Assembly (NCBI GenBank): GCA_033239525.1
Contig: BSYO01000034.1
Coordinates: 4,278,001 to 4,342,000, forward strand
DNA: 64,000 nucleotides
Direction of reading: 5' to 3'
From: Nepenthes gracilis
Taxonomy: Eukaryota > Streptophyta > Magnoliopsida > Caryophyllales > Nepenthaceae
The translations under genes were made by a program, and so were the position numbers. Below are positions 1 through 9,213 of the stretch, piece by piece (the stretch's first letter is position 1; each line of letters starts with the position of its first letter). The notes below the pieces were generated by a model. The model did not search any database. It was given only the letters and a program-made list of their open reading frames with translations, and was not told the DNA's origin.

Positions 1-782
1 GACGCCCCATACATCTTGGCTCCGTGCCAATAGGCCCAAGCGGCCACCTGCGCTCGTGCCAGAAGGCCCGGAAGTAGCCACCCGCAGACTTAGGCATCTT
101 AACAAAAGGACCCAGGCGGTCCGCCGAACAGGCTTCGCGCCAACGACCTCGGCGATCGGAACATTAGGCCTGGGGGCTTTTGCAGTCCCCAATCTACGGC
201 CGACAAAACCTTAGGGAGCAAAAATCGCAGGCGTGCGGCGACCTTCTCATACGGAAGAGAGCACCCTCAGTCTACAATGGTCATGGGCTAGGACCTTAAA
301 CTTGGTGATTACAGCGCCTTGAGCAGGGGCCACACACCTCCCGCAATTATACGCAACCAAGGCCTAGACCTCGGAGTCTGGTTGTCGAGGCCTGATAGCC
401 CCGGCTAACCCTTGCTGTGGCTCCACGGGACTTACGACGACATCTGTCCTACCGGATCAAGCTTCCCATTAAACGCGTGAGCTGCGATGACATCCTCTGA
501 TGAAGGACGAGCACAGCGCAAGAAGGCACCTGGATAGGGCCTTAGCGACAATAGCTCTGAGAGCTTAGCATTCAAGCACGGAAAGTGATCCCATAGATCA
601 CATCAAATAAAGATTGCGAGCGGCATGCCACACCAGAAGAGTACAAGTACAAAGAAGAAATGGCCACTTTTCACTCAGTAACAAGAAGCAAGTAAGATAC
701 AAAAGCAAGGGATAGCAGCAAAAGACAGTCTAACGACCTATACAGATGAAGACTATTCGGGTAGACACGATGGAGCAGCCTC
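1..782. other. Noncoding spacer of element 1
   Basis: No open frame of interest on either strand. It is GC-rich compared with the flanking host DNA and rich in GGCC-containing short words. By position it corresponds to the repeat-bearing spacer between pol and the antisense genes in the complete element (11165-11720). I see no clear tandem period here. Confidence 0.5.
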
Positions 783-2618
783 CTAATGAAAGTTCCTCAG
801 GCGAGACGCCTCCCGGATCCTGGCGTTCCCCGGATGAAAGACTCCCTCCAAAACGTGGGGAGCTACCATGGAGGCGATCTTGCGGCATAGGCGGATGTCA
901 TCCCAATACCGAGTCTCCAACGCAAGCCGCGACTCCGACGGAGAAAGCCGACCAACCATGTCTCTGACCATCCGCGCGTTATCGTCCTCCGTGGCGACGA
1001 GCAGGGCTTCCAGTTGCACCACTCTCAGCTGCAAGCGTCTGTTCTCCTCTTGGAGAGAGGCGACCCTGGCCCTTGCGTGAGGGATGACCTGCTGCAAGTC
1101 CCCGTGGAAGAGGGCGGTCAACTCATCGAAGGGATCGGCATCACCAGAAGCCTGCATAAGAAGTGACGTCAGAAGCACTCCCAAAACATGCAACAGAAAG
1201 GGAAGGCCAGATTGAAGCAACCATACCTGAGTAGGAGCAGTGCTCGGAGAGTGTGCGAGATCACCCGGCAGAGCCTCTCCCTGAGGTTCCTCTCCTTCGC
1301 CCGCTAGAGGCGAGCTGGTTGGAGGGGAGGCTACCGTAGGAGCACTCGGAGGCTCCCGCCACGAGGACGTCCCGGCCGCCCCCTCACTAGCTTCGACCGG
1401 ATTTGCGGCGAGCGCGACCCCTTCCTCCGGAGATGGAGCCATGCCTTCGAGGACCCTATACTCCGAAATGGGCTCCACAAAGATCACAGTCGGCTCCACA
1501 AGCCCCCTAGCCTCTGATGTCAGCGCAGGCGCAACCAGAAGTGGCCCCTCCTGGTTGTCAAGGACAACAACATCATCCCTCGCACATGGAGCAGCATCCA
1601 CAAACGTATCCGCCATGGAACTAGCGGGGGACCCCCAAGCGGGATGAGACTCCGCCTCGCAGACTTCGAGAACGGCTAGTCCCGCGGCCGAAGTCGACGA
1701 TGGCTCAGCGGTCTCCCCTGGTAACCCACGCTCGTAGCCACCTTCTGAGCCGGACTTCAAATCGCAACTGAAGAGCTGGCGACCTGTCTTTGGGACCTCC
1801 ATGTTGAAGTCCCTCCGGCCTCCCTCAATCTCTTCAGCGAAGCCTCTTCCTCTTCGTCGTCCGACGACGACTCCAATAGCGAACAACTCTCCTCCTCGTT
1901 CCCCCCGGACGATCGAGGAGCAGCCAAATCTCCGGGATCTCCTTTACCAGGGCCAACGATTTTCCACCCCGACGGAGGCCCCCACTTGGAGGCCTCAAAC
2001 ATGATGGAAGTCAACAAGTAACCTTGGATGGAGAACTTCGCCTCCTCAGATTTGATGGCCAAAATCAGCTCCGCCGCCTCCACAGCATCCTCAGCCGGCG
2101 GCTTTTCCTGAAAGAATCCCGAAATTGGACCCCACACGCGTGAAAGCTCAAGTCGAAGGGCTCTTGCAGGAAGAAGAAGTGATCTTTCCAACCCTTCACC
2201 GAATCGGGGTTGGTTCCGCGAAAGCAAAAACCCACCTTCGGTGACATCGACACCCAATCCTCCGACTCCGTGAACCGAAAGATCAGCCTCGCTGCCTTGG
2301 CATTAAAAGAGCCACCGTAGAGGTGAGCAAAGATACACATGGACACCAAATAACGCAAGGCGTTGGGATGAAGCCTCGCCACCAGAACTCTCAACGCGTC
2401 CACCAGTGCATACAGCATGCAGGGCATAGGATAACGAAGCCCCCTCTTAGATGGTGCTCGTACACTGTGATGTAGCCCGCTGGGAGGGCGCTGGCTCTAT
2501 CCAGTGCGCCTGGAGCGCGATAACTCCAATTGCTGGGAATACCATAGTCAACCATGAGGGCGGCAATAGCGCCCGCAGACAAGACGGACTTGGTGTTGTG
2601 AATACCGTGGCGGCTCAT
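783..2618 (-). pseudogene. Antisense accessory gene C, Transposase_28-type protein with coiled-coil tail (frameshifted)
   Basis: Start chosen at 2618, about 115 bp below a TATA box (2731-2741). The N-terminal part has the pattern of the plant family Pfam calls Transposase_28 (putative gypsy-type transposon): a GIP start, then ITVYEHHLRGG, then LHPNALRYLVSMCIF, then WKDHFFF. It aligns region by region with the + gene at 9214-10997. The middle is acidic and Ser/Pro-rich. The C-terminus is a coiled coil (ARVASLQEENRRLQLRVVQLE) followed by YWDDIRLCRKIASM. The frame breaks three times, near 2400 (a G-run), near 2137 and near 1860. A 75-bp in-frame intron lies at 1152-1226. It is antisense to its host element. 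The function of the family is unknown; the name transposase is historical. Confidence 0.7.
1152..1226 (-). other. Predicted intron in accessory gene C
   Basis: Read on the minus strand the boundaries are CAG/GTATGG and TTATGCAG/GC, with a pyrimidine-rich 3' end. Length is 75 bp and it contains no stop, so it translates into a hydrophobic stretch (VWLLQSGLPFLLHV...) that is out of place between an acidic linker and a coiled coil. Comparable introns sit at the same place in the genes at 9214-10997 and 32387-34226. Confidence 0.65.
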
Positions 2619-2730
2619 CCTGGGAGCCTAGGAAGAAGAAGAACTTTCTCTCTTTTTCGCCATGTCTCTCTCCGTCGACACAAGTGTGCTATAGGAAAAA
2701 TCTCAGCAGGAGGAGTAAGCCGTCCTGACT

Positions 2731-2741
2731 TATTTAAATAG
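2731..2741 (-). promoter_or_regulatory. TATA box of accessory gene C
   Basis: Minus strand reads CTATTTAAATA, about 115 bp above the ATG at 2618. Confidence 0.5.
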
Positions 2742-3036
2742 GCAACGGAAGGACAATAGGCGGGAAGCCAAAGCGGCACCCACCGCAGATGATCGGGACA
2801 CGTGCCAGCTTGGCAGCGCACCGTAGGATCCGAAATCGTTCACAATCATGGCCAAACGCCAGACTGACAAGCGCGTTGCCTCAGCCGTCAGACAAGAATC
2901 CGCGCTGGCGCCTCCGTATTAAATAAGGGCTCAAGATAGTGAGGCCCCACGAAGGACGCATGGTAGCGTGAAACGGAAGAAGCCAATCTAGAAGCGAGAA
3001 GTTCAGAAGATGAAACGGTGCAATGAAATAACAGAT

Positions 3037-3042
3037 TTTATT
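3037..3042 (-). terminator. Poly(A) signal of accessory gene B
   Basis: Minus strand AATAAA about 95 bp past the stop of gene B (3136-3720). Confidence 0.45.
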
Positions 3043-3135
3043 GCAGCAACAAGCCCCGTTACAATGGCTACACATATGACAACAAAAAAAAAGAGAGAGA
3101 GAGAGGGGTACGGCAGCAACAAAAGTAGCTACTAG

Positions 3136-3720
3136 CTAATGATGCCAATAGCTTGTGGAGGAGCTCGGGAAGTGATAATCCACCAATTGCTCGCGCGTTC
3201 GGGCATGTGAGTTGCGAGCGTCCAAAGCGCCAACTCGGAAGTTCGAATCCTCCAGCGATGCCAGCCTCCGGCAAAGCCTGATGGCATCAAGGTAACTCCT
3301 CTCTAGAGCAGGATTCACACCCTCTGGCCGGAGCCTCATCCTCAGTTCTGTCTACAGCTTGGCAACCTCAGCCTCATGTTGTTACCTCAGCTGCTCGATC
3401 TCCCCTTCAAGGGCCAGTATGTGGGCCTAAGCCCCCACATTGGCACCAACGAGGCGTGTGGCCCTGGCCTCCGACTCGGCCAAAGCGCCCTCTAGGTGTG
3501 CAACGCGGGCCCTCAGCCACTCCGCCTTAGCAGCAGCCACCCCTGCACGTGGCTCAACCCTCTCGAAACCAAGAGGCACGCTCCGATTCTGAGAAGGACC
3601 CACGACCGTGGCTTCGGAGCGAGCCCCTCCTGAAGTGCCGACTCTCGAAGTCCTAGGAGCGTGAGAGCCAAACTCAGATTCGTCAGAAGAGCGCTCCGAA
3701 TCGTAAGAGGAGTCCTCCAT
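3136..3720 (-). pseudogene. Antisense accessory gene B, acidic coiled-coil protein (three in-frame stops)
   Basis: The frame opens with MEDSSYDSERSSDESEF at 3720; an upstream ATG at 3984 lies above the TATA box and is not preferred. The N-terminal half is Ser/Glu-rich; the second half is a coiled coil (AEWLRARVAHLEGALAESEA) ending in SYLDAIRLCRRLASLEDSNF. That end matches the C-terminus of gene C (YWDDIRLCRKIASM), so B looks like a relative of C lacking the Transposase_28 part. Three stops fall in one uninterrupted frame (TAG 3427-3429, TAA 3382-3384, TAG 3352-3354), each of which could come from a glutamine codon by a single C-to-T change. Molecular role unknown. Confidence 0.6.
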
Positions 3721-3813
3721 CAACTTCGCAGCAAGAAGACGCGCGCGGAGAAAGCAAGTTACTGATAAGTACACGGGCGCAAGGAAATGCAAGGTTCTAG
3801 GAGAAAATGGCGC

Positions 3814-3823
3814 GTTTAAATAG
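3814..3823 (-). promoter_or_regulatory. TATA box of accessory gene B
   Basis: Minus strand reads CTATTTAAAC, about 95 bp above the ATG at 3720. It is almost the same sequence as the TATA box of gene C. Confidence 0.5.
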
Positions 3824-4128
3824 ACGAATTTTCTCCTAAAAAGACGATGGCCCGTGAAAAGGCGGAAGGTGCCAGAGCTCAGCCAACGGAGACCTTCCAC
3901 GTGGAAGGCCCATAAAGCCTCGCACGTTTCCCAAGCATGACTCCGCGACGCAACGTCTTCTGACCACGCAGACATTAAGTGCACCGGTCACACCAGGAGA
4001 CACGACCGCCAACAGTGACTCCTATACTCCCACAGGGTTGCACGCAGATCCCCAGGACAAAGCACCTGGCAAAGAAGAGAAGTACACACAAAGGAAAGAG
4101 GAAAATGAAGCCCAAAAGGGGCTACTTA

Positions 4129-4135
4129 TTTTATT
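4129..4135 (-). terminator. Poly(A) signal below accessory gene A
   Basis: Minus strand AATAAAA downstream of the open frames at 4171-4685. Confidence 0.35.
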
Positions 4136-4376
4136 AATCAATACTTTCTTACAAAGTACAGAGTCTGCAGCTATAATACTATGAGAAAGACGAAGGAAGA
4201 CGACGGTGCGAGGTCCTGGAGGTCCCTTGCCATGCCCCCAGATGAGCTTGGCGAACGTGATCTACATGAAATCCCCACGGCTGGGAGCCGTCGGTGGTTC
4301 GTCGAGCGGACTAGGGCGGGCACGAGGAGCACTCCCCCCGATGGAAGCCGACAAAGCGCTATCCATCGGGGTAGGA

Positions 4377-4685
4377 TCAGCACGGAGGCCGGAAAGCCCT
4401 CCGGGAAAGTAGGGAGTGCACCTCCCGACTCCCTCGCCGGGTTTCTAGCCTCGACCTCTCAGCGGTCAGTGCTCGGGCCCAGCGAGTTGGAAGAGCATGT
4501 GCGGGAGTCTCCGCTGGCAGGAGACATACCCGCAGAGGTTCCACCAAGACTCTACCCCGCTTCAGGCGAGCCACGGCCCGGGAGAGGGTACACGATGACA
4601 GCAGAATGGCCGAGCCACTCTCGTTAGCATGAGGAGCAAACTGTGACACGGAGTTAAAGCGTTCTTCATCAAGAACTTCGAGCAT
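4377..4685 (-). CDS. Antisense accessory gene A, unrecognised small protein
   Basis: An open frame of 102 codons starts at 4685 (MLEVLDEERFNSVSQFAPHA), about 120 bp below a TATA-like box at 4803-4812. I do not recognise the protein. It has a helical, Arg/Leu-rich stretch (RWARALTAERSRLETRRGS) that could be a short coiled coil. The region down to 4171 stays partly open in another frame (Pro/Ser-rich, MDSALSASIGGSAPRA), so a frameshift or an intron may have shortened the gene. A + strand frame (4181-4627) overlaps it; I prefer the minus strand because genes B and C, the TATA boxes and the poly(A) signals all run that way. Confidence 0.35.
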   Translation of the reverse strand: MLEVLDEERFNSVSQFAPHANESGSAILLSSCTLSRAVARLKRGRVLVEPLRVCLLPAETPAHALPTRWARALTAERSRLETRRGSREVHSLLSRRAFRPPC

Positions 4686-4802
4686 TCGGCCGATCCATCC
4701 AGCTCCTTCTCAAACTCCCACTAAGGGTGGGGAAAGCTAGAATCTTCTCATTGCCTCTCCGATGGTTGCCAAGGGATGAACTCCACTCGCTCGAGTGTCC
4801 CT

Positions 4803-4812
4803 CCTATTTATG
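4803..4812 (-). promoter_or_regulatory. TATA-like box of accessory gene A
   Basis: Minus strand reads CCATAAATAGG, about 120 bp above the ATG at 4685. Confidence 0.4.
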
Positions 4813-5099
4813 GGCGAGATGCATGCCATTCTCTTGCCCAACACAGCACGGCAACCAGTAGACGTCTTTTACGAAACAGGAAAGACCCCTGGTCAGACGC
4901 AACCCAAGGCGTGGGAATCTCACCCAGCGGAGTGACGAATCACGGCAGCGCCTGAAAAACCTGTCCAGTCTCTTGGGGAAGGCGCGAGTCCAAAAAACGA
5001 CAAGCGGTGACGCGGCACGAGAAGGGCCGCGAAGTCGCAAAATGGGCCCAAGGAGCATGCCAGGCCTGACAACTGGCCGGCCCAGGAATGGGGGGCTAG
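4813..5099 (+). other. Spacer with polypurine tract of element 1
   Basis: No convincing gene; overlapping open frames on both strands are GC-rich shadows. The last bases (5087-5099, aatggggggctag) are the presumed primer tract for second-strand synthesis, directly before the LTR. Confidence 0.5.
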
Positions 5100-6058
5100 T
5101 GTTGGGCCCCATGTCCAAGCCCATGAAGAGTTTCGAGGCCCATGAGAAGGAAGACAAAGCCCGCACAGGGTGACGATCCCAGCCCAGTTGTGCAGGAAGC
5201 GCATGCAGGGCCATGCTGGCAGAAGGCGACGAAAAACTCCGCAGCGCATTAATGCACTGCCGAAAAACCGACAGAAAGGTGGAAAGGCCAGCCAATGGAG
5301 AAGCAGCTGGCACAGCACCAACGGCTCACGCAGCCGCCTGCAAGCAGCCAACCAATCCTCGCTCAGGGGATGCTTGGCGTGGCCAGCAGTGCCCAGGAGC
5401 CTGCCAGCCACAGCAAAAGAACAGCCGACATGATTGGCGGTTCACGACAGCGACCAGTGGCAAGGGAGCCCTCGCAACGGACATCTTCGCGCCCAGAGTC
5501 TAATGGGGAGGGACCTATAAGAGCTCCCACACCCCGCAGAGAAAGGGATCCCCGATTTTTTCGACTTTGATTTCCAAAACTTGAACTCTGATCCCATACT
5601 CTCTGAACGAACTCGCAAAGAAGCAAGAGCTGGAACTGAGAAGTGACTCACTTCCATTTGGCGCAAGCTAACTCGCTATTGCTAATCCAACGTCTTCTCA
5701 GACTACAGGAAAGTCAGCCACCCTTTGCGGTGCATCAAGGAAGCCAAGCCTTCCATAACTTGCTCAATGCATTCTCCATACCATCATACACGCATCTCTC
5801 ACGCCATTACAGCATTCATCCGAGCACCGCACCTAGCGTGCACCATTTCCGTTCATTGAGGAAATTTGCTGACTTGATCGTCGGAGTTGCTTCGGTGGGA
5901 GAAATCCTGCCGGACCCCTGACCTATTGTTTGTTGTTTGTGTTGTGCAGGTTCAGGTTCAAAGAGATGATGACCGGACCCTTCACCTGACGCCACCTCGT
6001 GCTTGGGAATCCGAAGGCTCTCTAATCCGTATGGCAACCGCGGACCCGGGACACAACA
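5100..6058 (+). repeat. 3' LTR of element 1
   Basis: Begins TGTTGGGCCCC and ends CCGGGACACAACA, so the ends are the inverted pair TGTTG/CAACA; length 959 bp. It contains a TATA box (5514-5523) in the + orientation. The left partner lies outside the window, so borders rest on the terminal repeat and the polypurine tract only. Confidence 0.65.
5514..5523 (+). promoter_or_regulatory. TATA box in LTR of element 1
   Basis: cctataagag, in the second half of the LTR and in the sense of the element. Confidence 0.45.
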
Positions 6059-7650
6059 TATACATTTAGATTTTTTCCCAGCATAATGAGAGAGAATTTA
6101 CTCGATTTCTAATAAATTAGAAACCCATGATAAATGATCGGGCTATATCACTCTCACGGTTATTTCCGCATTTCAAATTTGGGTTGAATCGGGAATTTAG
6201 GAACAAGACTCATAGGATCAGGATTTTTTGTGCCAAATCTAATTATTTTTTATTGGATTATGGATCACTCTCATATGAATCCATATCCATTTAATATGTC
6301 AATTAATGATACAAATGATGAGTATTTTCGCACTCGTGACGAAGACTTAAAGTGCTGATTCCAGTGGCATCATACCCAAACCGCGCCTTAGGCACCATTT
6401 CCGAAAGCCCTGCGCTCGATCCGCATTTTCTAAGAGCTCGGATGCTATTTCCAAAAGTATCATGCTCGAGCCGCGCCTATCAGATACTCGAGAGCCAGTT
6501 TCAAAAGCACCACGCTCAAGTTATACCTACATGGTGCTCGAGAGTGGCCTAAAGGATAAAAACACAACTAATACGTGTTAAGGTTAAATCACCGTAACTT
6601 GAGCGCCGTTTTGAGAGAGAAAAAAGAGAAAGAAAGAGAAAAGTGAGAAGAGAAAAATTTGTACATCTGTGTTGTGTTTCGAATCGAATTTCAGTCTTGT
6701 CAACCGTGAGTACGCTATTCTTGCTGCTGAAAAGAACATTTACCGGGTTCTATTATTTCTCTTTCATCTTGTGTTTTTTATTGTACGAACTTGTTTTGAG
6801 ATAAGGTAGTTTGACTTTGTATTTGAGGTTTGTGTAATCGAAACATTGTATAGTAAAAATATTTTTTAACCTTGAGTCCCATGGTTTTTCTCCATTGTTC
6901 AAAATGAAATTTTTCATGTAAAAATCATGCATTTATCGATTGTATATACTTATTGTGTACTTATTGTGTGTTATTATGTGTTTCCTCGTAGTTTAAATGA
7001 TAGGTCAAGTCCCAATATTTTTAAGGTTACAAACTATGTTAAAATATTAAAATATTTATATTATAAAAAATAAAACCATAAAAAAGCCTTCATATAAATA
7101 ATTTTAAATTTAAAAAAAAACTAAAAACTTGTATCATTGAATTTTCAATCCGACGGCTCATGTTGAAGATGCAGGCCTCCGCGATGGAGCGTCCCTTATC
7201 CCCGAAAGCGTGACCGTTGAGCCTATGGACTATTAGCAATTCAACGAGGAGCTGAGATGAATTTGATAACGATCAGAGAAAGACTATGTTTCGTTTATTA
7301 TTTTACGTTATTTTTTTTAAAAGACTATTTTTATGATACAAACCCATAACGATAACATTTCTATAATTGCGTCAATATCCACCTCTTTTTCAAGTCAATA
7401 ACACAACAATTAGTGATAATTCTGATAGATGGTGATATTTTATAATTGAAAAACAGTTTTTTGATCATCGTCAATTAGTTAATAATGTGATGGTTCTATG
7501 ACTAGCAATGAAATCGGGTACATCGCACCATCATGAACACTATGCTACGTGCTCAAAGTTATAATATAGTATAAAATTTTCTAAATGGGGCTCCAATATT
7601 TATTGTAATAATTTATAAAATTAAAATAATTTATAAATTATTATCATATT
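6059..7650. other. AT-rich flanking DNA between two Tat elements
   Basis: No gene recognised. It holds a short 50-bp-period repeat (6345-6545), a purine run (about 6610-6656) and AT-rich sequence. A short piece at 7190-7260 has a gag-like look (ASLIPESVTVEPMD) but is too small to assign. It ends with the target duplication ATATT (7646-7650) of the next element. Confidence 0.5.
6345..6545. repeat. Short tandem repeat, period about 50 bp
   Basis: Imperfect copies of a unit around catttccgaaagccctgcgc start near 6395, 6445 and 6496, with a further partial copy on the left. Origin unknown. Confidence 0.45.
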
Positions 7651-8709
7651 TGATACGTCTCTAGATCCGAACTTCAAACAGATTCAGGTAATCCTCTTAG
7701 CGTGGTTCCGGCTCCGTTCCCTGAGTTAGATCCTACACACTACTAAATAGAACAGGAGGTCAGTGTGTCGACGAGAAATCGTCTCACCGAAAACACTCTG
7801 ACGCTCAAGTCAGTCAAACAGTCTTCGAAAGAATGAAACTGAAATTGAGAGAAAGAGAGAGACAAAGAGAGTGTTTTTTTCCAGATGTAAGAGGGACGAG
7901 AAAGCCTTCTTGAATCTGGAAGGTGGGAGGCAATAAGCGGCCGTGAAAGGTGCGCTTGTTTGCCTTAGGGTTGCTAGTGAATGTGTTTATGTTGGCAGTT
8001 CTGAGAGTTTCAATAGCCGAGAAAGCAGTTTACTGAGAACACTTGCGTTACAGAAAACGTATGCAATTGAGAGGGTAATCGGAAGTGTGCGTGATTGAGA
8101 GCGTAATTGAGAGCGTGCACTGAATGGTGATTCAAGGGTTAATTTATGATTGAGAGGGCGATCCCCCTGCTTTGGAAGGAGAGATCTGCTGTATAATTCT
8201 CGACTGGGTTGCCTTTTGGAGCAGGCGCCTGTTGCCAAACTGTGAATGATAGTTTCCTTCTGAGGCGGCCAATAGCTTTCCAAATCGGACTCTTTCCTTC
8301 TATGCATGTTGCCGTTGGAGAGCCCAAGTTGGCAACGATTTGGGGAAATCTGGTGCCTTCCTTATGTGAAAGGCACCAATATTGTCAATATCCTTTTTGG
8401 TGCCAATTGGGATCATGAAAGATGCCTGTAGAGCCATTGCTGGCCGACAAATGGATTATGGGGTCGAATGGACCAGGCCCAATACTGTAGAAAAGCCTCC
8501 TTTGGGCCCAAAGTGCAGCACGCGGACGGTCAACGTTGGAGTTGACCGTCTGTGTGCGCGTTGGCCTCCTGACGGTCAACACCAACATTGACCGTCCTAG
8601 GCCTTTTAGCTTTTGGGCCTGTTTTTCTTCTAGGCCGTTAAGGTGTTGACCATCATTCTTGGGCCTTTGTTGACTTTTTGGGGCCTTCCCACTGTTGGTA
8701 TACCCAACA
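7651..8709 (-). repeat. 3' LTR of the complete Tat element
   Basis: 1059 bp. On + it begins TGATACGTCTC and ends ACCCAACA; the right LTR begins TGATGCGTCTC and ends ACCCATCA. It includes a purine-rich stretch near 7840-7880 and a dense set of TTGAC motifs in 8525-8685. Confidence 0.92.
8525..8685. promoter_or_regulatory. W-box cluster in LTR
   Basis: Six TTGAC/GTCAA cores occur in about 160 bp, the core bound by WRKY factors. The first two form a perfect inverted repeat at 8525-8550 (GACGGTCAAC, 6-nt loop, GTTGACCGTC). The other LTR keeps the same six, with one mismatch in the palindrome (18325-18350). Binding is inferred from the motif alone. Confidence 0.5.
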
Positions 8710-8724
8710 CTAACCCCCCATGCT
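8710..8724 (-). other. Polypurine tract
   Basis: Minus strand GCATGGGGGGTTAG directly before the 3' LTR: primer for plus-strand DNA synthesis. Confidence 0.7.
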
Positions 8725-8823
8725 GGTGGCCGGAAATCTGGCCTCCAATATGTTCATGATAGGATGCCCCTTATTGCTCTGAGGATCCTGTGGAACTTCG
8801 TGAAAGGCGTGAAGGGGAGTTTG

Positions 8824-8931
8824 ACCAGAATTATTGACCATCCTGGTCAATTCCGGAGAACCAGAATTGTTGACCACCCTTGTCAATTCCGGAGCACCAG
8901 AATTGTTGACCGTCCTGGTCAATTCTGAAAA
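8824..8931. repeat. Three 36-bp tandem repeats carrying TTGACC/GGTCAA
   Basis: Units start at 8824, 8860 and 8896 (accagaattgttgacc...). Each has a TTGACC and a nearby GTCAATT, so seven W-box cores lie between 8820 and 8931. The array is outside the LTR, about 290 bp above the ATG of the antisense gene at 9214. Confidence 0.75.
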
Positions 8932-9213
8932 CATTTTCTGCCAGTCTTTAGCCGGTTTACAGGGCAGAAAGCGACACGTGTTTCCCTTTGGTTGAGCGGA
9001 TATCCTGGCCATTAATGCGCCAAAGATTCGCCTTTTGCAGGGCCAAGTAGGGAAGCGACACTTGGCAGGACTGACGGTGTCCTTTATGAGGGGTTTCGTG
9101 CTTGGCGCTTAAGTTTGCCTTCCGTAATTTGAAATCACTTACGCCTTCAGTCCTTCGTCTTCTTCGTTCCCATTTTTCAGTGACATCCCAGAAACCCTAG
9201 TTCTCTGAGTGAC

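Larger units (their letters stand above)
1..6058 (+). mobile_element. Ty3/gypsy Tat-lineage LTR element, 3' part (left end outside window)
   Basis: The right end is an LTR (5100-6058) beginning TGTTG and ending CAACA, preceded by a purine-rich tract (aatggggggctag), as expected for a 3' LTR of an element transcribed on +. The complete Tat element at 7651-18509 has almost the same tract (gcatggggggttag) next to its own 3' LTR. No pol is visible; the visible internal part is the region between pol and the 3' LTR. It carries three accessory genes on the minus strand (783-2618, 3136-3720, 4377-4685). No primer site follows the LTR, which agrees with its being the 3' one. The lineage is inferred from the accessory gene and polypurine tract, not from pol. 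Confidence 0.7.

Noticed and set aside
1152..1226. Hydrophobic stretch in accessory protein C as a membrane helix
   Set aside because: It coincides exactly with a 75-bp GT-AG intron, and the related genes have an intron at that place.
4181..4627. 148-codon + frame in element 1
   Set aside because: It overlaps antisense gene A; promoter and poly(A) signals and the neighbouring genes favour the minus strand, and the protein has no recognisable domain.
8824..8931. CRISPR-like regular repeats
   Set aside because: The repeats are contiguous 36-bp units without unique spacers, in a plant nuclear genome.
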